Positions 35,092-44,722 are shown, counted from the first letter of the stretch. The stretch is 64,000 nucleotides of DNA from Alphaproteobacteria bacterium (GCA_017307375.1 JAFKFH010000006.1:62001-126000); one strand, 5' to 3'. Program-made: numbers and translations. Notes: a model not told the origin generated them from the sequence alone.

Positions 35092-36627
35092 ATGGACCCG
35101 TACGAAGACCCGCCGCTTCTGTCCCTGCGCGGCTTCTCCAAGTCGTTTGCCGGCCAGGTTGCGCTCGACCGGGTCGACTTCATGCTCGAGGCCGGATCGA
35201 TCCATGCGCTGCTGGGCGAAAACGGCGCGGGCAAGTCGACGCTGATCAAGACGATGACCGGCGTGGTGCCGCGCGATGCCGGCACGCTGTGCCTCGGTGG
35301 CGTCGAGATCGCGCCCCGGTCGGCCGCGGAAGCGACCCGGGCCGGCATCGCCACCGTCTATCAGGAAGTGAACCTGGCGCCGAACCTTTCGGTGGCCCAG
35401 AACCTGTTCCTCGGCCGCCAGCCGACGCGCTTCGGTTTCGTGCGCGAACGCGAGATGCGCCGGCGGGCCCGCGCGTTGCTCGCCGAATTCGACATCGACA
35501 TCGACATCGCAGCCCCCCTCGGCAGCTATTCCGTCGCGATCCAGCACATCGTCGCCATCGCCCGCGCCGTCGACCTGTCGGCGCGCGTGCTGATCCTCGA
35601 CGAACCGACCGCCAGCCTCGATGCCCATGAGGTCGAGGTCCTGTTCGGCGTCATGCGCAAGCTTGCCGCTCGCGGCATCGGCATCGTCTTCGTCACCCAT
35701 TTCCTGGACCAGGTCTACGCCGTCTGCGACCGCATCACCGTGCTGCGCAATGGCAGGCTGGCCGGCGCGGCATCGGCCGGCGAGCTGCCGCGCCTCGATC
35801 TCGTGCGCCTGATGCTCGGCCGCGAACTGTCCGCCGCCACGGCCGTCCGTACCCCGGCCGCCGCCGGCGGCGACGTGCTGGCCACGTTCGCGGGTTTCGG
35901 CAAGGCCGGCTATGTCGCGCCATTCGATCTCACCCTGCGCGCCGGCCAGGTGATCGGCCTGGCCGGCCTGCTGGGGTCCGGGCGCACCGAGACCGCCCGG
36001 CTGGTCTTCGGGGCCGAGCGCGCCGACAGCGGAGCCGCGGTCGTCGCCGGCCGGACGGTCGAATTGTCCAGCCCGCGGGCCGCGCTCGACCTGGGCTTCG
36101 GCTATTGCCCGGAGGAGCGCAAGACCGATGGCATCGTGGCCGAGCTGACCGTCCGCGAGAACATCGTGCTGGCGCTGCAGGCGCGGCGCGGCGTGTTCAA
36201 CCCCCTCTCGCGCCGCGAACAGGACGAGATTGCCGCCAGGTTCATCCGCCTGCTCGACATCCGCCCGCCGGATCCGGAGCGGCCGATCGGCCTGCTGTCC
36301 GGCGGCAATCAGCAGAAGGCGCTGCTGGCGCGCTGGCTGGCCACGGGACCGCGCCTCCTGATCCTCGACGAGCCGACGCGCGGCATCGATGTCGGCGCCC
36401 ATGCCGAGATCATCGCGCTGATCCGCCGTCTCTGCGCCGAGGGCATGGCGCTGCTGGTCGTGTCTTCCGAACTCGAAGAGATCGTCACCTACGCCGACGA
36501 GGTGGTGGTGCTGCGCGACCGGGCCCATGTCGCGCGGCTGTCGGGCGAAGCGGTCGAGGTTTCGGCTATCCTGGCGGCGATCGCCGCCGAGTCGCCGGCC
36601 CTGCGGGCCTCCGAGGCGGCAGAATGA
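35092..36627 (+). CDS. ytfR: Sugar ABC transporter ATPase, YtfR type
   Basis: A 511-residue tandem ABC ATPase. The first domain has Walker A GENGAGKST and Walker B VLILDEPTA, but the signature is diverged (GSYSVAIQHIVAIARA in place of LSVGQQQ). The second has a degenerate Walker A (GLLGSGRTE) with LSGGNQQKALLARW and LLILDEPTRG, as is normal in this family. It overlaps the first permease by ATGA. Confidence 0.9.
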   Translation: MDPYEDPPLLSLRGFSKSFAGQVALDRVDFMLEAGSIHALLGENGAGKSTLIKTMTGVVPRDAGTLCLGGVEIAPRSAAEATRAGIATVYQEVNLAPNLSVAQNLFLGRQPTRFGFVREREMRRRARALLAEFDIDIDIAAPLGSYSVAIQHIVAIARAVDLSARVLILDEPTASLDAHEVEVLFGVMRKLAARGIGIVFVTHFLDQVYAVCDRITVLRNGRLAGAASAGELPRLDLVRLMLGRELSAATAVRTPAAAGGDVLATFAGFGKAGYVAPFDLTLRAGQVIGLAGLLGSGRTETARLVFGAERADSGAAVVAGRTVELSSPRAALDLGFGYCPEERKTDGIVAELTVRENIVLALQARRGVFNPLSRREQDEIAARFIRLLDIRPPDPERPIGLLSGGNQQKALLARWLATGPRLLILDEPTRGIDVGAHAEIIALIRRLCAEGMALLVVSSELEEIVTYADEVVVLRDRAHVARLSGEAVEVSAILAAIAAESPALRASEAAE

Positions 36628-37613
36628 GGGAGGCCGCCATGGCACTTCGCCTGCCGCGTGCCGGCCTGTCGCAGGTCGGGGCGCTCGCCGTCATCCTGCT
36701 GGTGAACTGGATCGTCTCGCCCCAGTTCTTCGATATCCGCCTGCAGGACGGACGGTTGTTCGGCAGCCTGATCGACGTGCTCAACCGCGGCGCGCCGGTG
36801 GCGCTCCTGTCGCTCGGCATGGTCCTGGTGATCGCCATGCGCGGAATCGACCTGTCGGTCGGCGCGGTGATGGCGATCTGCGGCGCCATCGCAGCCAGCC
36901 TCGCCGACAGCCACGCCCTTCCGGTCGTGCTGGCGGCAAGCCTCGGCGCCGGCCTGCTCTGCGGCCTCTGGAACGGCATCCTGGTCGCCGTCCTCGGGAT
37001 CCAGCCGATCGTTGCCACCCTGATCCTGATGGTCGCCGGCCGCGGCATCGCCCAGTTGATCACCGAAGGGCGGATCGTCACCTTCACGTCGCCGGCGCTG
37101 GCCTGGTTCGGCGGTGGATCGGTGCTCGGCCTGCCGACGCCGATCGTGCTGACCCTGGTCATGCTGGGCCTGACGGCGGCGATCGTGCGCGGCACGGCGC
37201 TCGGCCTGCTGATCGAGGCCGCCGGCGGCAATGCCAGGGCGGCGGCGCTGTCGGGCGTCGGCACCCGCGCGATCACCGTCGCCGTCTATGTCTGGTGCGG
37301 GCTGTGCGCGGGTCTGGCCGGCATCGTCGCCGCCGCCGACATCCTCGGCGCCGACGCGAACAATGCCGGGCTCTGGCTCGAACTCGACGCGATCCTCGCC
37401 GTCGTCATCGGCGGCACTTCGCTGTTCGGCGGCCGGTTCTCGATCCCGCTGGCGGTGATCGGCGCCCTGATCATCCAGGCGATGAATACCGGAATCCTGC
37501 TGTCCGGTTTCCCGCCGGAATTCAACCTGATCGTCAAGGCGGTGGTGGTGCTGGCGGTGCTGCTGCTGCAGTCGCCGCGCCTCGGCCTCAAGCTTGGCCG
37601 GAGGAAACCATGA
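36624..37613 (+). CDS. ytfT: Sugar ABC permease, YtfT type
   Basis: A 329-residue RbsC-type permease with signature MRGIDLSVGAVMAICGAIAA and the VVIGGTSLFGGRFS loop. ATG at 36624 overlaps the previous stop; ATG 36639 is an alternative with GGAGG upstream. It forms the heterodimeric channel with the YjfF-like protein. Confidence 0.88.
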   Translation: MREAAMALRLPRAGLSQVGALAVILLVNWIVSPQFFDIRLQDGRLFGSLIDVLNRGAPVALLSLGMVLVIAMRGIDLSVGAVMAICGAIAASLADSHALPVVLAASLGAGLLCGLWNGILVAVLGIQPIVATLILMVAGRGIAQLITEGRIVTFTSPALAWFGGGSVLGLPTPIVLTLVMLGLTAAIVRGTALGLLIEAAGGNARAAALSGVGTRAITVAVYVWCGLCAGLAGIVAAADILGADANNAGLWLELDAILAVVIGGTSLFGGRFSIPLAVIGALIIQAMNTGILLSGFPPEFNLIVKAVVVLAVLLLQSPRLGLKLGRRKP

Positions 37614-38593
37614 AGCGCCTGGCCCCCGTCCTGGCCACGACGGCCGTCTTCCTGATCGGCTATCTGGTCTGCACGCTGACGTTCCCGAACTTCGCCTCGT
37701 TGCGCGTGGCGATGAACCTGCTGACCGACAACGCCTTCCTCGGCATCGTCGCGGTCGGCATGACCTTCGTGATCATTTCCGGCGGCATCGATCTGTCCGT
37801 CGGTTCGGTCATCGGCTTCACCACGGTGTTCCTGGCCCTGGTGATCGAACGGGCGGGCATGCCGCCGCTTCTGGCCTTCGTCGCCATCCTGGCGATCTGC
37901 GCCGCCTTCGGCGCGCTGATGGGGTCCGTCATCCAGTATTTCGATCTGCCGCCGTTCATCGTCACGCTGGCCGGCATGTTCCTGGCCCGCGGCCTCAGCT
38001 TTCTCCTGTCGACCGAATCGATCCCGATCAATGCCGGGCTCTATTCCCATCTCGCGGACTATGCGCTGCGCCTGCCCGGCGGGGCCCGGCTGACCGTGCC
38101 GGCGATGATCATGCTGGCGACGGTGATCGGAGGCGCGCTGCTGCTGCATGGCACGCGGTTCGGCGCCAATGTCTTTGCGCTGGGCGGCGCGCGGGGGTCG
38201 GCCGCGCTGATGGGCATCAATGTCGGCCGATCGACCGTGCTGATCTACATGCTGTCGAGCCTGCTGGCCGGGTTGTCGGGGATCGTGTTCTCGCTCTATA
38301 CCTCGTCGGGCTACTCGCTGTCGGCAGTCGGCGTCGAACTCGACGCCATCGCGGCCGCGGTGATCGGCGGCACGCTTCTGTCGGGCGGCTACGGGTTTGT
38401 CCTCGGCACTTTTGTCGGCGTGCTGATCCAGGGCCTGATCCAGACCTACATCAGCTTCGACGGCTCGCTGTCCAGCTGGTGGGCCAAGATCGCCACCGGC
38501 CTGCTGCTGTTCGCGTTCATCGGCTTCCAGCAGGCGACGCTGCACATGGCCCGCCGCGGCCGGCTGCGACCGGCGGCGGGAGTTGCATCATGA
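37610..38593 (+). CDS. yjfF: Sugar ABC permease, YjfF type
   Basis: A 327-residue RbsC-type permease with SGGIDLSVGSVIGFTTVFLA, a YjfF-like segment FIVTLAGMFLARGLSFLLS, and AVIGGTLLSGGYGFVLGT. GGAGGAA precedes the ATG at 37610, which overlaps the ytfT stop by four bases. The order binding protein, ATPase, permease, permease is that of E. coli ytfQRT-yjfF. Confidence 0.88.
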   Translation: MKRLAPVLATTAVFLIGYLVCTLTFPNFASLRVAMNLLTDNAFLGIVAVGMTFVIISGGIDLSVGSVIGFTTVFLALVIERAGMPPLLAFVAILAICAAFGALMGSVIQYFDLPPFIVTLAGMFLARGLSFLLSTESIPINAGLYSHLADYALRLPGGARLTVPAMIMLATVIGGALLLHGTRFGANVFALGGARGSAALMGINVGRSTVLIYMLSSLLAGLSGIVFSLYTSSGYSLSAVGVELDAIAAAVIGGTLLSGGYGFVLGTFVGVLIQGLIQTYISFDGSLSSWWAKIATGLLLFAFIGFQQATLHMARRGRLRPAAGVAS

Positions 38594-39315
38594 CCACCAA
38601 CATCGTCATGATCCCGGCCCGGCGGGGCCATTCCAACCATGCCGAGGTGGCGCGCACCATCGCCATCGACATCATCAAGGGGCGTTACGCCGAAGGGGCC
38701 AAGCTGCCTGGCGAGCCCGAGCTGCTGGTCCTGTTCGGCGTTTCCCGGCCGGTGCTGCGCGAAAGCGTCAAGACGCTGGTGGCCAAGGGCCTGCTGTCGA
38801 CCAAGGCCCGGGTCGGCACGGTGGTGCGCGAGCGGGCGATGTGGAACATGTTCGACCCCGACGTGATGGCCTGGCATCTCGATGCCGGCATCGACAAGCG
38901 CTTCCTGCGCGATCTGGCCGACATCCGGCTGGCGGTCGAGCCGCGCGCCGCGGCCCTGGCGGCCGAGCGGCGCTCGGAAACCGATCTGGCGCAGATGCAG
39001 GCCGCGATCCGCCAGATGCACCTGGCGGTGAAGGGCGAGGGGGCCGGCTTTGCCGATGCCGACCTGCGCCTGCACCTGCTGATCGCCAAGGCATCGGGCA
39101 ACCAGTTCATGCGCTCCATCGGTGCCGTCATCGAGGCGGCCCTGCGCGCCTCGTTCGTGCTGAGCGAACCGGTCGACGACCGCGACTATCAGATCACCGT
39201 GGCGGCGCATGAACGCATCGTCGAATGTATCGCCGACCGGGATTCGGAGGCTGCCTCGGCGGCGATGACCAATGTGATTTTCAACGGTTTGCGCCGTCAT
39301 GGCGCGGTGGGTTGA
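38590..39315 (+). CDS. GntR/FadR-family repressor
   Basis: A 241-residue regulator with an N-terminal winged helix (about residues 18-82: IIKGRYAEGAKLPGEPELLVLFGVSRPVLRESVKTL) and a C-terminal FCD ligand domain with metal-binding His pattern (DLRLHLLIAKASGN, AAHERI). It overlaps the yjfF stop by ATGA and runs into the dehydratase gene. Members near aldonate enzymes usually sense an aldonic acid or keto-deoxy acid. It probably represses this operon, perhaps through the palindrome at 33937-33959. Confidence 0.9.
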   Translation: MTTNIVMIPARRGHSNHAEVARTIAIDIIKGRYAEGAKLPGEPELLVLFGVSRPVLRESVKTLVAKGLLSTKARVGTVVRERAMWNMFDPDVMAWHLDAGIDKRFLRDLADIRLAVEPRAAALAAERRSETDLAQMQAAIRQMHLAVKGEGAGFADADLRLHLLIAKASGNQFMRSIGAVIEAALRASFVLSEPVDDRDYQITVAAHERIVECIADRDSEAASAAMTNVIFNGLRRHGAVG

Positions 39316-39319
39316 GGGT

Positions 39320-41044
39320 ATGACGAAAAAGCCGCTGCGCAGCCAGGCCTGGTTCGGCCGGCAGGACAAGATGGGGTTCTATTACCGCTCGTTCCTCAAG
39401 AACAGCGGCTTCCCCCAGGACCAGTTCGACGGCCGCCCGGTCATCGGCATCTGCAACACCTGGTCCGAGCTGACGCCCTGCAACGCGCATTTCCGGGCGC
39501 TGGCCGAGCATGTGCGCGCCGGCGTGCTCGATGCCGGCGGGTTCCCGCTGGAATTCCCGGTCTCCTCGCTGGGCGAGGTGACGATGCGGCCGACGGCGAT
39601 GCTGTTCCGCAATCTCGCCTCGATGGATGTCGAGGAAGCGATCCGCGCCCATCCGCTCGACGGCGTCGTGCTGCTGATGGGCTGCGACAAGACGACCCCG
39701 GCCCTGCTGATGGGCGCGTCCTCGGCCGACCTGCCGGCGATCGGCGTCTCCGGCGGTCCGCAGTTGCGCGGGGTCTATCGCGGCCAGATCATCGGCTCGG
39801 GCACCAACATCATCTCGATGAGCGAGCAATTGCGCGCCGGCGAGATCACCCTGGCCGAATTTCACGAGGCCGAGGCCGGCATGAACCGGTCCGCCGGCAG
39901 TTGCATGACCATGGGCACCGCCTCGACGATGGCGTCGATGGTCGAGGCGCTGGGCCTCGGCCTGCCCGAGAACGCGGCGATTCCGGCGGCCGATGCGCGC
40001 CGCAACCTGCTGGCCCGGATGAGCGGCCGGCGCATCGTCGAGATGGTGCACGAGGATCTCAAGCCTTCCGACATCCTGACCCCGGCGGCCTTCGAGAACG
40101 CGATCCGCACGCTGGCCGCGATCGGCGGTTCGACCAATGCGGTCGTGCATCTGCTGGCCATCGCCGGCCGGGTCGGGGTCGATCTCGGCCTGGCCGATTT
40201 CGACCGGCTGGGCCGCGACCTGCCGTGCCTGGTCGACCTGATGCCCTCAGGCCGCTTCCTGATGGAGGATTTCTACTACGCCGGTGGCCTGCCTGCGGTG
40301 CTGCGCGCGCTGGGCGAGCAGGGGCTGCTGCATCGCGACGCAATGACGGTCAACGGCCATACGATCTGGGAGAACGTCGCGGGGGCCGCCTGCTGGAACG
40401 ACCAGGTCATCACCCCGTTCGCCGCGCCGTTCAAGCCGGATGCCGGCATGGCGATCCTGACCGGCAACCTCGCCCCCTCGGGCGCGGTGATCAAGCCCTC
40501 GGCCGCGTCGCCCGAACTGATGCGGCATACCGGGCGGGCGGTGGTGTTCGACAGCGTCGAGGCGATGCACCGCGCGGTCAACGACGACGATTTGGATATC
40601 GATGCCAGTTGCATCATGGTGCTGCAGAATTGCGGGCCGAAGGGATATCCCGGCATGGCCGAGGTCGGCAACATGCCGCTGCCTGCCAAACTGTTGCGCC
40701 AGGGCGTGCGCGACATGATCCGGATCTCGGACGCGCGGATGTCGGGTACCGCCTACGGCACCGTCGTGCTGCACGTCGCCCCGGAGGCGGCGGTCGGCGG
40801 CCCGCTCGCCCTGGTCCGGTCGGGCGACCTGATCACGCTGGACGTGCCGGCTCGCTCGCTGCATCTGCATGTCGACGAGGCTGAACTGTCGGCGCGCCGC
40901 GTCGCCTGGGCGCCGCCCGCACCGCCGGCCGATCGCGGCTATCAGCGGCTCTACGTCGACCACGTGCTGCAGGCCGATCGCGGCGCCGATTTCGATTTTC
41001 TGGTCGGGCGCTCGGGATCGCCGGTGCCGCGCGACAATCATTAG
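39320..41044 (+). CDS. Aldonate dehydratase, L-arabonate type (IlvD/Edd family)
   Basis: A 574-residue IlvD/Edd-family dehydratase. The [2Fe-2S] ligands expected in pentonate dehydratases are present as Cys54 (SELTPCN), Cys122 (GCDKT) and Cys195 (GSCMTMGTAST), with Lys124 as the candidate modified lysine. The MTKKPLRSQAWFG start and FPLEFPVSSLGE are characteristic of L-arabonate/D-fuconate dehydratases. ATG at 39320 has TTGAGGG upstream; an ATG at 39299 inside the GntR gene is less likely. Product would be 2-keto-3-deoxypentonate, the substrate of the next enzyme. Confidence 0.88.
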   Translation: MTKKPLRSQAWFGRQDKMGFYYRSFLKNSGFPQDQFDGRPVIGICNTWSELTPCNAHFRALAEHVRAGVLDAGGFPLEFPVSSLGEVTMRPTAMLFRNLASMDVEEAIRAHPLDGVVLLMGCDKTTPALLMGASSADLPAIGVSGGPQLRGVYRGQIIGSGTNIISMSEQLRAGEITLAEFHEAEAGMNRSAGSCMTMGTASTMASMVEALGLGLPENAAIPAADARRNLLARMSGRRIVEMVHEDLKPSDILTPAAFENAIRTLAAIGGSTNAVVHLLAIAGRVGVDLGLADFDRLGRDLPCLVDLMPSGRFLMEDFYYAGGLPAVLRALGEQGLLHRDAMTVNGHTIWENVAGAACWNDQVITPFAAPFKPDAGMAILTGNLAPSGAVIKPSAASPELMRHTGRAVVFDSVEAMHRAVNDDDLDIDASCIMVLQNCGPKGYPGMAEVGNMPLPAKLLRQGVRDMIRISDARMSGTAYGTVVLHVAPEAAVGGPLALVRSGDLITLDVPARSLHLHVDEAELSARRVAWAPPAPPADRGYQRLYVDHVLQADRGADFDFLVGRSGSPVPRDNH

Positions 41045-41055
41045 AGGTGAAGCCG

Positions 41056-41973
41056 ATGACTGCTCCCTACAAGGGTGTCTTCCCCGTGGTGCCGACGGTT
41101 TTCGATGCCGACGGGCGGCTCGACCTCGACGGGCAGAAGCGCGCCGTCGATTTCATGATCGACGCCGGCTCGCATGGCATCTGCATCCTGGCGAATTTTT
41201 CCGAGCAGTTCGTGCTGACCGACGAGGAGCGCGAGACCGTGATGGGTGCGGTGCTGGCGCACGTCGCCGGCCGGGTTCCGGTGATCGTCACCACGACGCA
41301 TTTCTCGACCTTCGTCTGCGCCGAACGCTCGCGCCGCGCGCAGGACATGGGCGCGGCGATGGTGATGATCATGCCGCCCTATCATGGCGCCACCTTCCGG
41401 GTGCCCGAGGCCGCGATCTACGATTTCTACCGCGCCGTGTCGGACGCGATCTCGATACCGATCATGGTGCAGGATGCGCCTGTTGCCGGCACGCCGCTGT
41501 CGGTGCCGTTCCTGGCCCGGATGGCACGGGAAATCGAGAACCTCGCCTATTTCAAGATCGAGGTGCCGCAGGCGGCCGCGAAGCTGCGCGCCCTGATCGA
41601 GACCGGCGGCGATGCCATCGTCGGTCCCTGGGACGGCGAGGAGGCGATCACCCTGATGGCCGATCTCGATGCCGGCGCGACCGGCGCGATGACCGGCGGC
41701 GGCTATCCCGACGGCATCCGCCAGATCACCGATGCCTATTTTGCCGGGCGCCGCGACGCGGCGATCGACGCCTATCAGCGCTGGTTGCCGATGATCAACT
41801 ACGAGAACCGGCAATGCGGGCTGGCCGCGTGCAAGGCGTTGATGAAGGAGGGCGGCGTCATCGCGCACGAAACGCTGCGCGCGCCGTTGCCGCCGTTGCA
41901 CCCGGCGACGCGCGCCGGGCTGATCGAGATCGCCCGCCGTCTCGATCCGCTGGTCTTGCGCTGGGGGCGGTGA
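41056..41973 (+). CDS. L-2-keto-3-deoxyarabonate dehydratase-like (DHDPS family)
   Basis: A 305-residue TIM-barrel protein of the DapA/NAL family. Lys167 (AYFKIEVPQ) is the Schiff-base residue. The usual Y-N-x-P motif is replaced by VQDAPVAGTPLS, as in L-KDA dehydratases (AraD), rather than true dihydrodipicolinate synthases. It would convert KDA to alpha-ketoglutarate semialdehyde. AGAGGTGA at 41043-41050 favours ATG 41056. It ends the operon; the semialdehyde dehydrogenase and the sugar dehydrogenase/lactonase steps are not in this window. Confidence 0.85.
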   Translation: MTAPYKGVFPVVPTVFDADGRLDLDGQKRAVDFMIDAGSHGICILANFSEQFVLTDEERETVMGAVLAHVAGRVPVIVTTTHFSTFVCAERSRRAQDMGAAMVMIMPPYHGATFRVPEAAIYDFYRAVSDAISIPIMVQDAPVAGTPLSVPFLARMAREIENLAYFKIEVPQAAAKLRALIETGGDAIVGPWDGEEAITLMADLDAGATGAMTGGGYPDGIRQITDAYFAGRRDAAIDAYQRWLPMINYENRQCGLAACKALMKEGGVIAHETLRAPLPPLHPATRAGLIEIARRLDPLVLRWGR

Positions 41974-42097
41974 TCCGGCAGGCCGGCTCCGGGATCCTGC
42001 ATCCGCCGGGAAAAATGACGACCTGGCCTGACGAGGCCGGTGCCTTACTCGCGCGTCAGTGCTATGATCGTTGTCGAAACCAGAATGGTGGACGACG

Positions 42098-43609
42098 ATG
42101 GTCCTTGGAATCGGGGACTGGCTGCGGCATCGCGTGAAGCGGGATGCGCCGGCCAAACAAGACGATGGCGTGCCCGTCTCCGTGCCGGTGCCTGGGCGCG
42201 ATCCCGATACGCTGTTGCCCGCGGAAAAGCGAGCCGAGGGGCGCGGCGTCGATGCAGCCAAGCTTGCGGCGGCGATCCGTCGCCTGGTCAAGGACCACAA
42301 GGGGCGGACGGCCGGGGCCATCCACCTGATCAACCTGCATGTCGTGCGCGAGCGGATGGGCGATCGCTGGCCGGCGGTGGCCGACCGCCTTCTGGCGGGA
42401 ATAGAAGTCATTCTCGACAATCGACTGACTGCGGCCGACCTCTACATCCGCATCGAGGGTCCCTCCTATCTGATCGTCTTCGGCGAGATTGACCACGACG
42501 CCGCCAAGCTGAAATGCGCGCTGATCGGCCGCGAGATCGAGAAGCATGTCTTCGGCGACGATGTCGACCTCGCCGAAATCTCGGTCCGGGCCTCGGTCTT
42601 CCGGCTGGACGACGGCCTTGCCGGCCAGGGCGAGGAAATCGACCTGCTCGGCATGATCAGCGCGCTGAAGCAGGGGGCGGGGCAGACCGTGCCGGGCGAG
42701 CGGCGCGAGCCCGACGGCATGGCCGCGGCGGGACGCCGACCCGAAGCCGCCGATGACGGCGACCTGCCGCCCATTCCAAACCATGAACCGCCGCACGGTC
42801 CGCAACCGCCGCGGATCAGCTATGTGCTGGTGCCGATCTTCCAGACCGCGACGACGCCGCCATCCTCGTTCGTCTATCGGCCGATCTGGCATACCCGCCA
42901 GGATGCGATCGCCACGTATCTGTGCCAGCCGATGTGGGTGAAGTCGAACGCGGTCGGTGCGGCGGGCGAAGGCACCATCGAGTACCAGTTGGCCTATTCC
43001 GGCGAAGGCGACATCGCCACGCTGGAGGAAGTCTGTCGTACCTTCCGGGCGCTGGCCGCCGAGGGGCGGCGCGTTCTGCTCAGCATGTCGGTGCATCTTG
43101 AAACCGTCGCCCGCTCGGCGACGCGCAAGGAATTCCTGGCCGTGGCGGCCGGCCTGTCGCCGGCCGAGCGCCGTTTCCTCAGCGTGGAATTCGCCGGAAT
43201 CGACGAAACCGTGCCGGTCATGCGGTTGACCGAACTGGTCAGCGTGATTCAGCCCTTCTGCCGCAGCGTCATCCTGCGCTGTCCGCTGGACCGGCGCCGC
43301 TTCGCCGGCGTGCGGGAGGCGCGCCTCTACGCGGTCGGTGTGGAAATCGGGCCGTTCCATGGTCCGGAAGCCGGGTTGCTGGCCCGCCTCGACGATTTCG
43401 CCGGCGCCGCCCAGGCCGCAGGCCTGCGCAGCTATGCCCACGGCCTGCGCAGCCGCAGCCTGATGAGCGCGGCGATCGCCGCCGGTTTCGATTATGTCGA
43501 CGGTGACCCGGTGGCGCCGTTGCGCGAACGGCCGTCGAATGCCTATCGCTTCAGCCTGACCGACCTCTACGGCGGCAGTCCGGAGACGGCTGGCAGGGCG
43601 GTGGCATGA
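42098..43609 (+). CDS. Signalling protein with degenerate EAL-like C-terminus
   Basis: A 503-residue protein without signal peptide or membrane spans. Residues 50-190 may be a diverged regulatory domain. From about 300 the pattern resembles an EAL fold (hydrophobic strands ending in FAGAAQAAGLRSYAHGLRSRSLMSAAIAAGFDYVDGDP, comparable to the late strands and helices of EAL domains), but the EAL, metal-binding and DDFG-type motifs are missing, so no c-di-GMP hydrolysis is expected. The middle (about 205-260) is Pro-rich linker. It overlaps a response regulator by ATGA, so it probably works as a signalling partner. Family assignment is tentative. Confidence 0.5.
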   Translation: MVLGIGDWLRHRVKRDAPAKQDDGVPVSVPVPGRDPDTLLPAEKRAEGRGVDAAKLAAAIRRLVKDHKGRTAGAIHLINLHVVRERMGDRWPAVADRLLAGIEVILDNRLTAADLYIRIEGPSYLIVFGEIDHDAAKLKCALIGREIEKHVFGDDVDLAEISVRASVFRLDDGLAGQGEEIDLLGMISALKQGAGQTVPGERREPDGMAAAGRRPEAADDGDLPPIPNHEPPHGPQPPRISYVLVPIFQTATTPPSSFVYRPIWHTRQDAIATYLCQPMWVKSNAVGAAGEGTIEYQLAYSGEGDIATLEEVCRTFRALAAEGRRVLLSMSVHLETVARSATRKEFLAVAAGLSPAERRFLSVEFAGIDETVPVMRLTELVSVIQPFCRSVILRCPLDRRRFAGVREARLYAVGVEIGPFHGPEAGLLARLDDFAGAAQAAGLRSYAHGLRSRSLMSAAIAAGFDYVDGDPVAPLRERPSNAYRFSLTDLYGGSPETAGRAVA

Positions 43610-44007
43610 CCAGGATCCTGCTGATCGACGACGATCCGCTGCTGCGCGTCACGCTGGCGGCGGCGCTGTCGGCTGCAGGCCATGTCGTAGTCGAGGTCGA
43701 CAACGGCATCGAGGGGGTGGCCGAGGCGCGGCGGCATCGGCCGGACCTCGTCGTCGTCGATATCATCATGCCCGAACAGGATGGCATCGAGACGCTGATC
43801 CGCCTGCGCGCAAGCGATCCCGATCTGCCGGTCCTGGCGATCGGCGGGGGGCGGGCTCGCGCGGCCGATTTCCTGTCGCTTGCCACCGGCTTCGGTGCCA
43901 CGGCGACCCTGGCAAAGCCATGCGCGCCGGAGATGCTGGTCGAAGCCGTCCGCCGCTGCCTCGCCGCGGCGCAACCGGCAGGCCCGGTCCAGGCCGAAAC
44001 GGTCTGA
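43606..44007 (+). CDS. Single-domain response regulator
   Basis: A 133-residue CheY-like receiver. D8-D9-D10, phospho-acceptor D52 (VVVDIIMPEQDG) and Lys104 (TLAKPCA) are present. The conserved Ser/Thr at the end of strand 4 is replaced by Gly (LAIGGGRAR), so its switching may be altered. It starts in the stop codon of the EAL-like gene and probably receives or relays its signal. The 3' end is 12 bases from the convergent ankyrin gene. Confidence 0.88.
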   Translation: MTRILLIDDDPLLRVTLAAALSAAGHVVVEVDNGIEGVAEARRHRPDLVVVDIIMPEQDGIETLIRLRASDPDLPVLAIGGGRARAADFLSLATGFGATATLAKPCAPEMLVEAVRRCLAAAQPAGPVQAETV

Positions 44008-44019
44008 GCGCCGATTTGC

Positions 44020-44691
44020 TCAGCGTGCGCCGGCGGCCAGCAGAATGCGCTCGATCTCGCCATAGCCGCGCGCCCGGGCATGGGCCAGCGCGGTGACGCC
44101 GTCGCGGTCGGGAATGCCGACATCGGCCTTTGCTGCCACCAGCAGTTCGACAATGCGCTGATGCGGTTCACCGCCGGTGCCGAGGATCACCGCTTCCAGC
44201 AGCGCGGTCCAGCCCAGGTTGTTGACGTGGTCGACATTCACGCCCGCCGCGATCAGCGTGCGAACGGTCTCGACATGTCCGCGCTCGGCCGCCGGGATCA
44301 GCGCAGTGCCGCCAAAGCGGTTGGTGCTGCGCAGATCGGCGCCGTGGGACAGGGTCAGGTTCAGGATCTCGATATGCCCGCGCGCGCCGGCATAGAGATA
44401 CGCGCTGTCCTGGATCAGGTCCTTGGCATTGACGTCGGCTCCCGCTTCGATCAGCAGGCGCGCCGCCGCGACATTGTTGGCATGGGTCGCGACCAGCAGG
44501 GCGGTCCGGCCATGCTTGTCGCGTGCGTCGATTGGGGGCGCATCTGCCAGCAGGCGCCGAAGGCCCGTGACGTCGGTTTCGAGCGCTGCCGCATGCAGAC
44601 GGGTATCGCTCACGGGCGTCTCCTGTGCCAGGACGGCGCGGCCCAGCAGGGCCAGGACCAGCGCCGCAACGAGGTTGAAGGTTTTCCACAT
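44020..44691 (-). CDS. Exported ankyrin-repeat protein
   Basis: A 223-residue protein with a Sec signal peptide (FNLVAALVLALLGRAVLA, cut near residue 22) and about five ankyrin repeats (for example DKHGRTALLVATHANNVAAARLLIEAGADVNAKD and DRDGVTALAHARARGYGEIERILLAAGA). Periplasmic ankyrin proteins in proteobacteria often protect against oxidative damage or act as scaffolds; nothing nearby defines its partner. It is divergent from the helicase gene. Confidence 0.88.
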   Translation of the reverse strand: MWKTFNLVAALVLALLGRAVLAQETPVSDTRLHAAALETDVTGLRRLLADAPPIDARDKHGRTALLVATHANNVAAARLLIEAGADVNAKDLIQDSAYLYAGARGHIEILNLTLSHGADLRSTNRFGGTALIPAAERGHVETVRTLIAAGVNVDHVNNLGWTALLEAVILGTGGEPHQRIVELLVAAKADVGIPDRDGVTALAHARARGYGEIERILLAAGAR

Positions 44692-44722
44692 CGGCCGATG
44701 CTAGCGCCTTGCGAACAAATTG

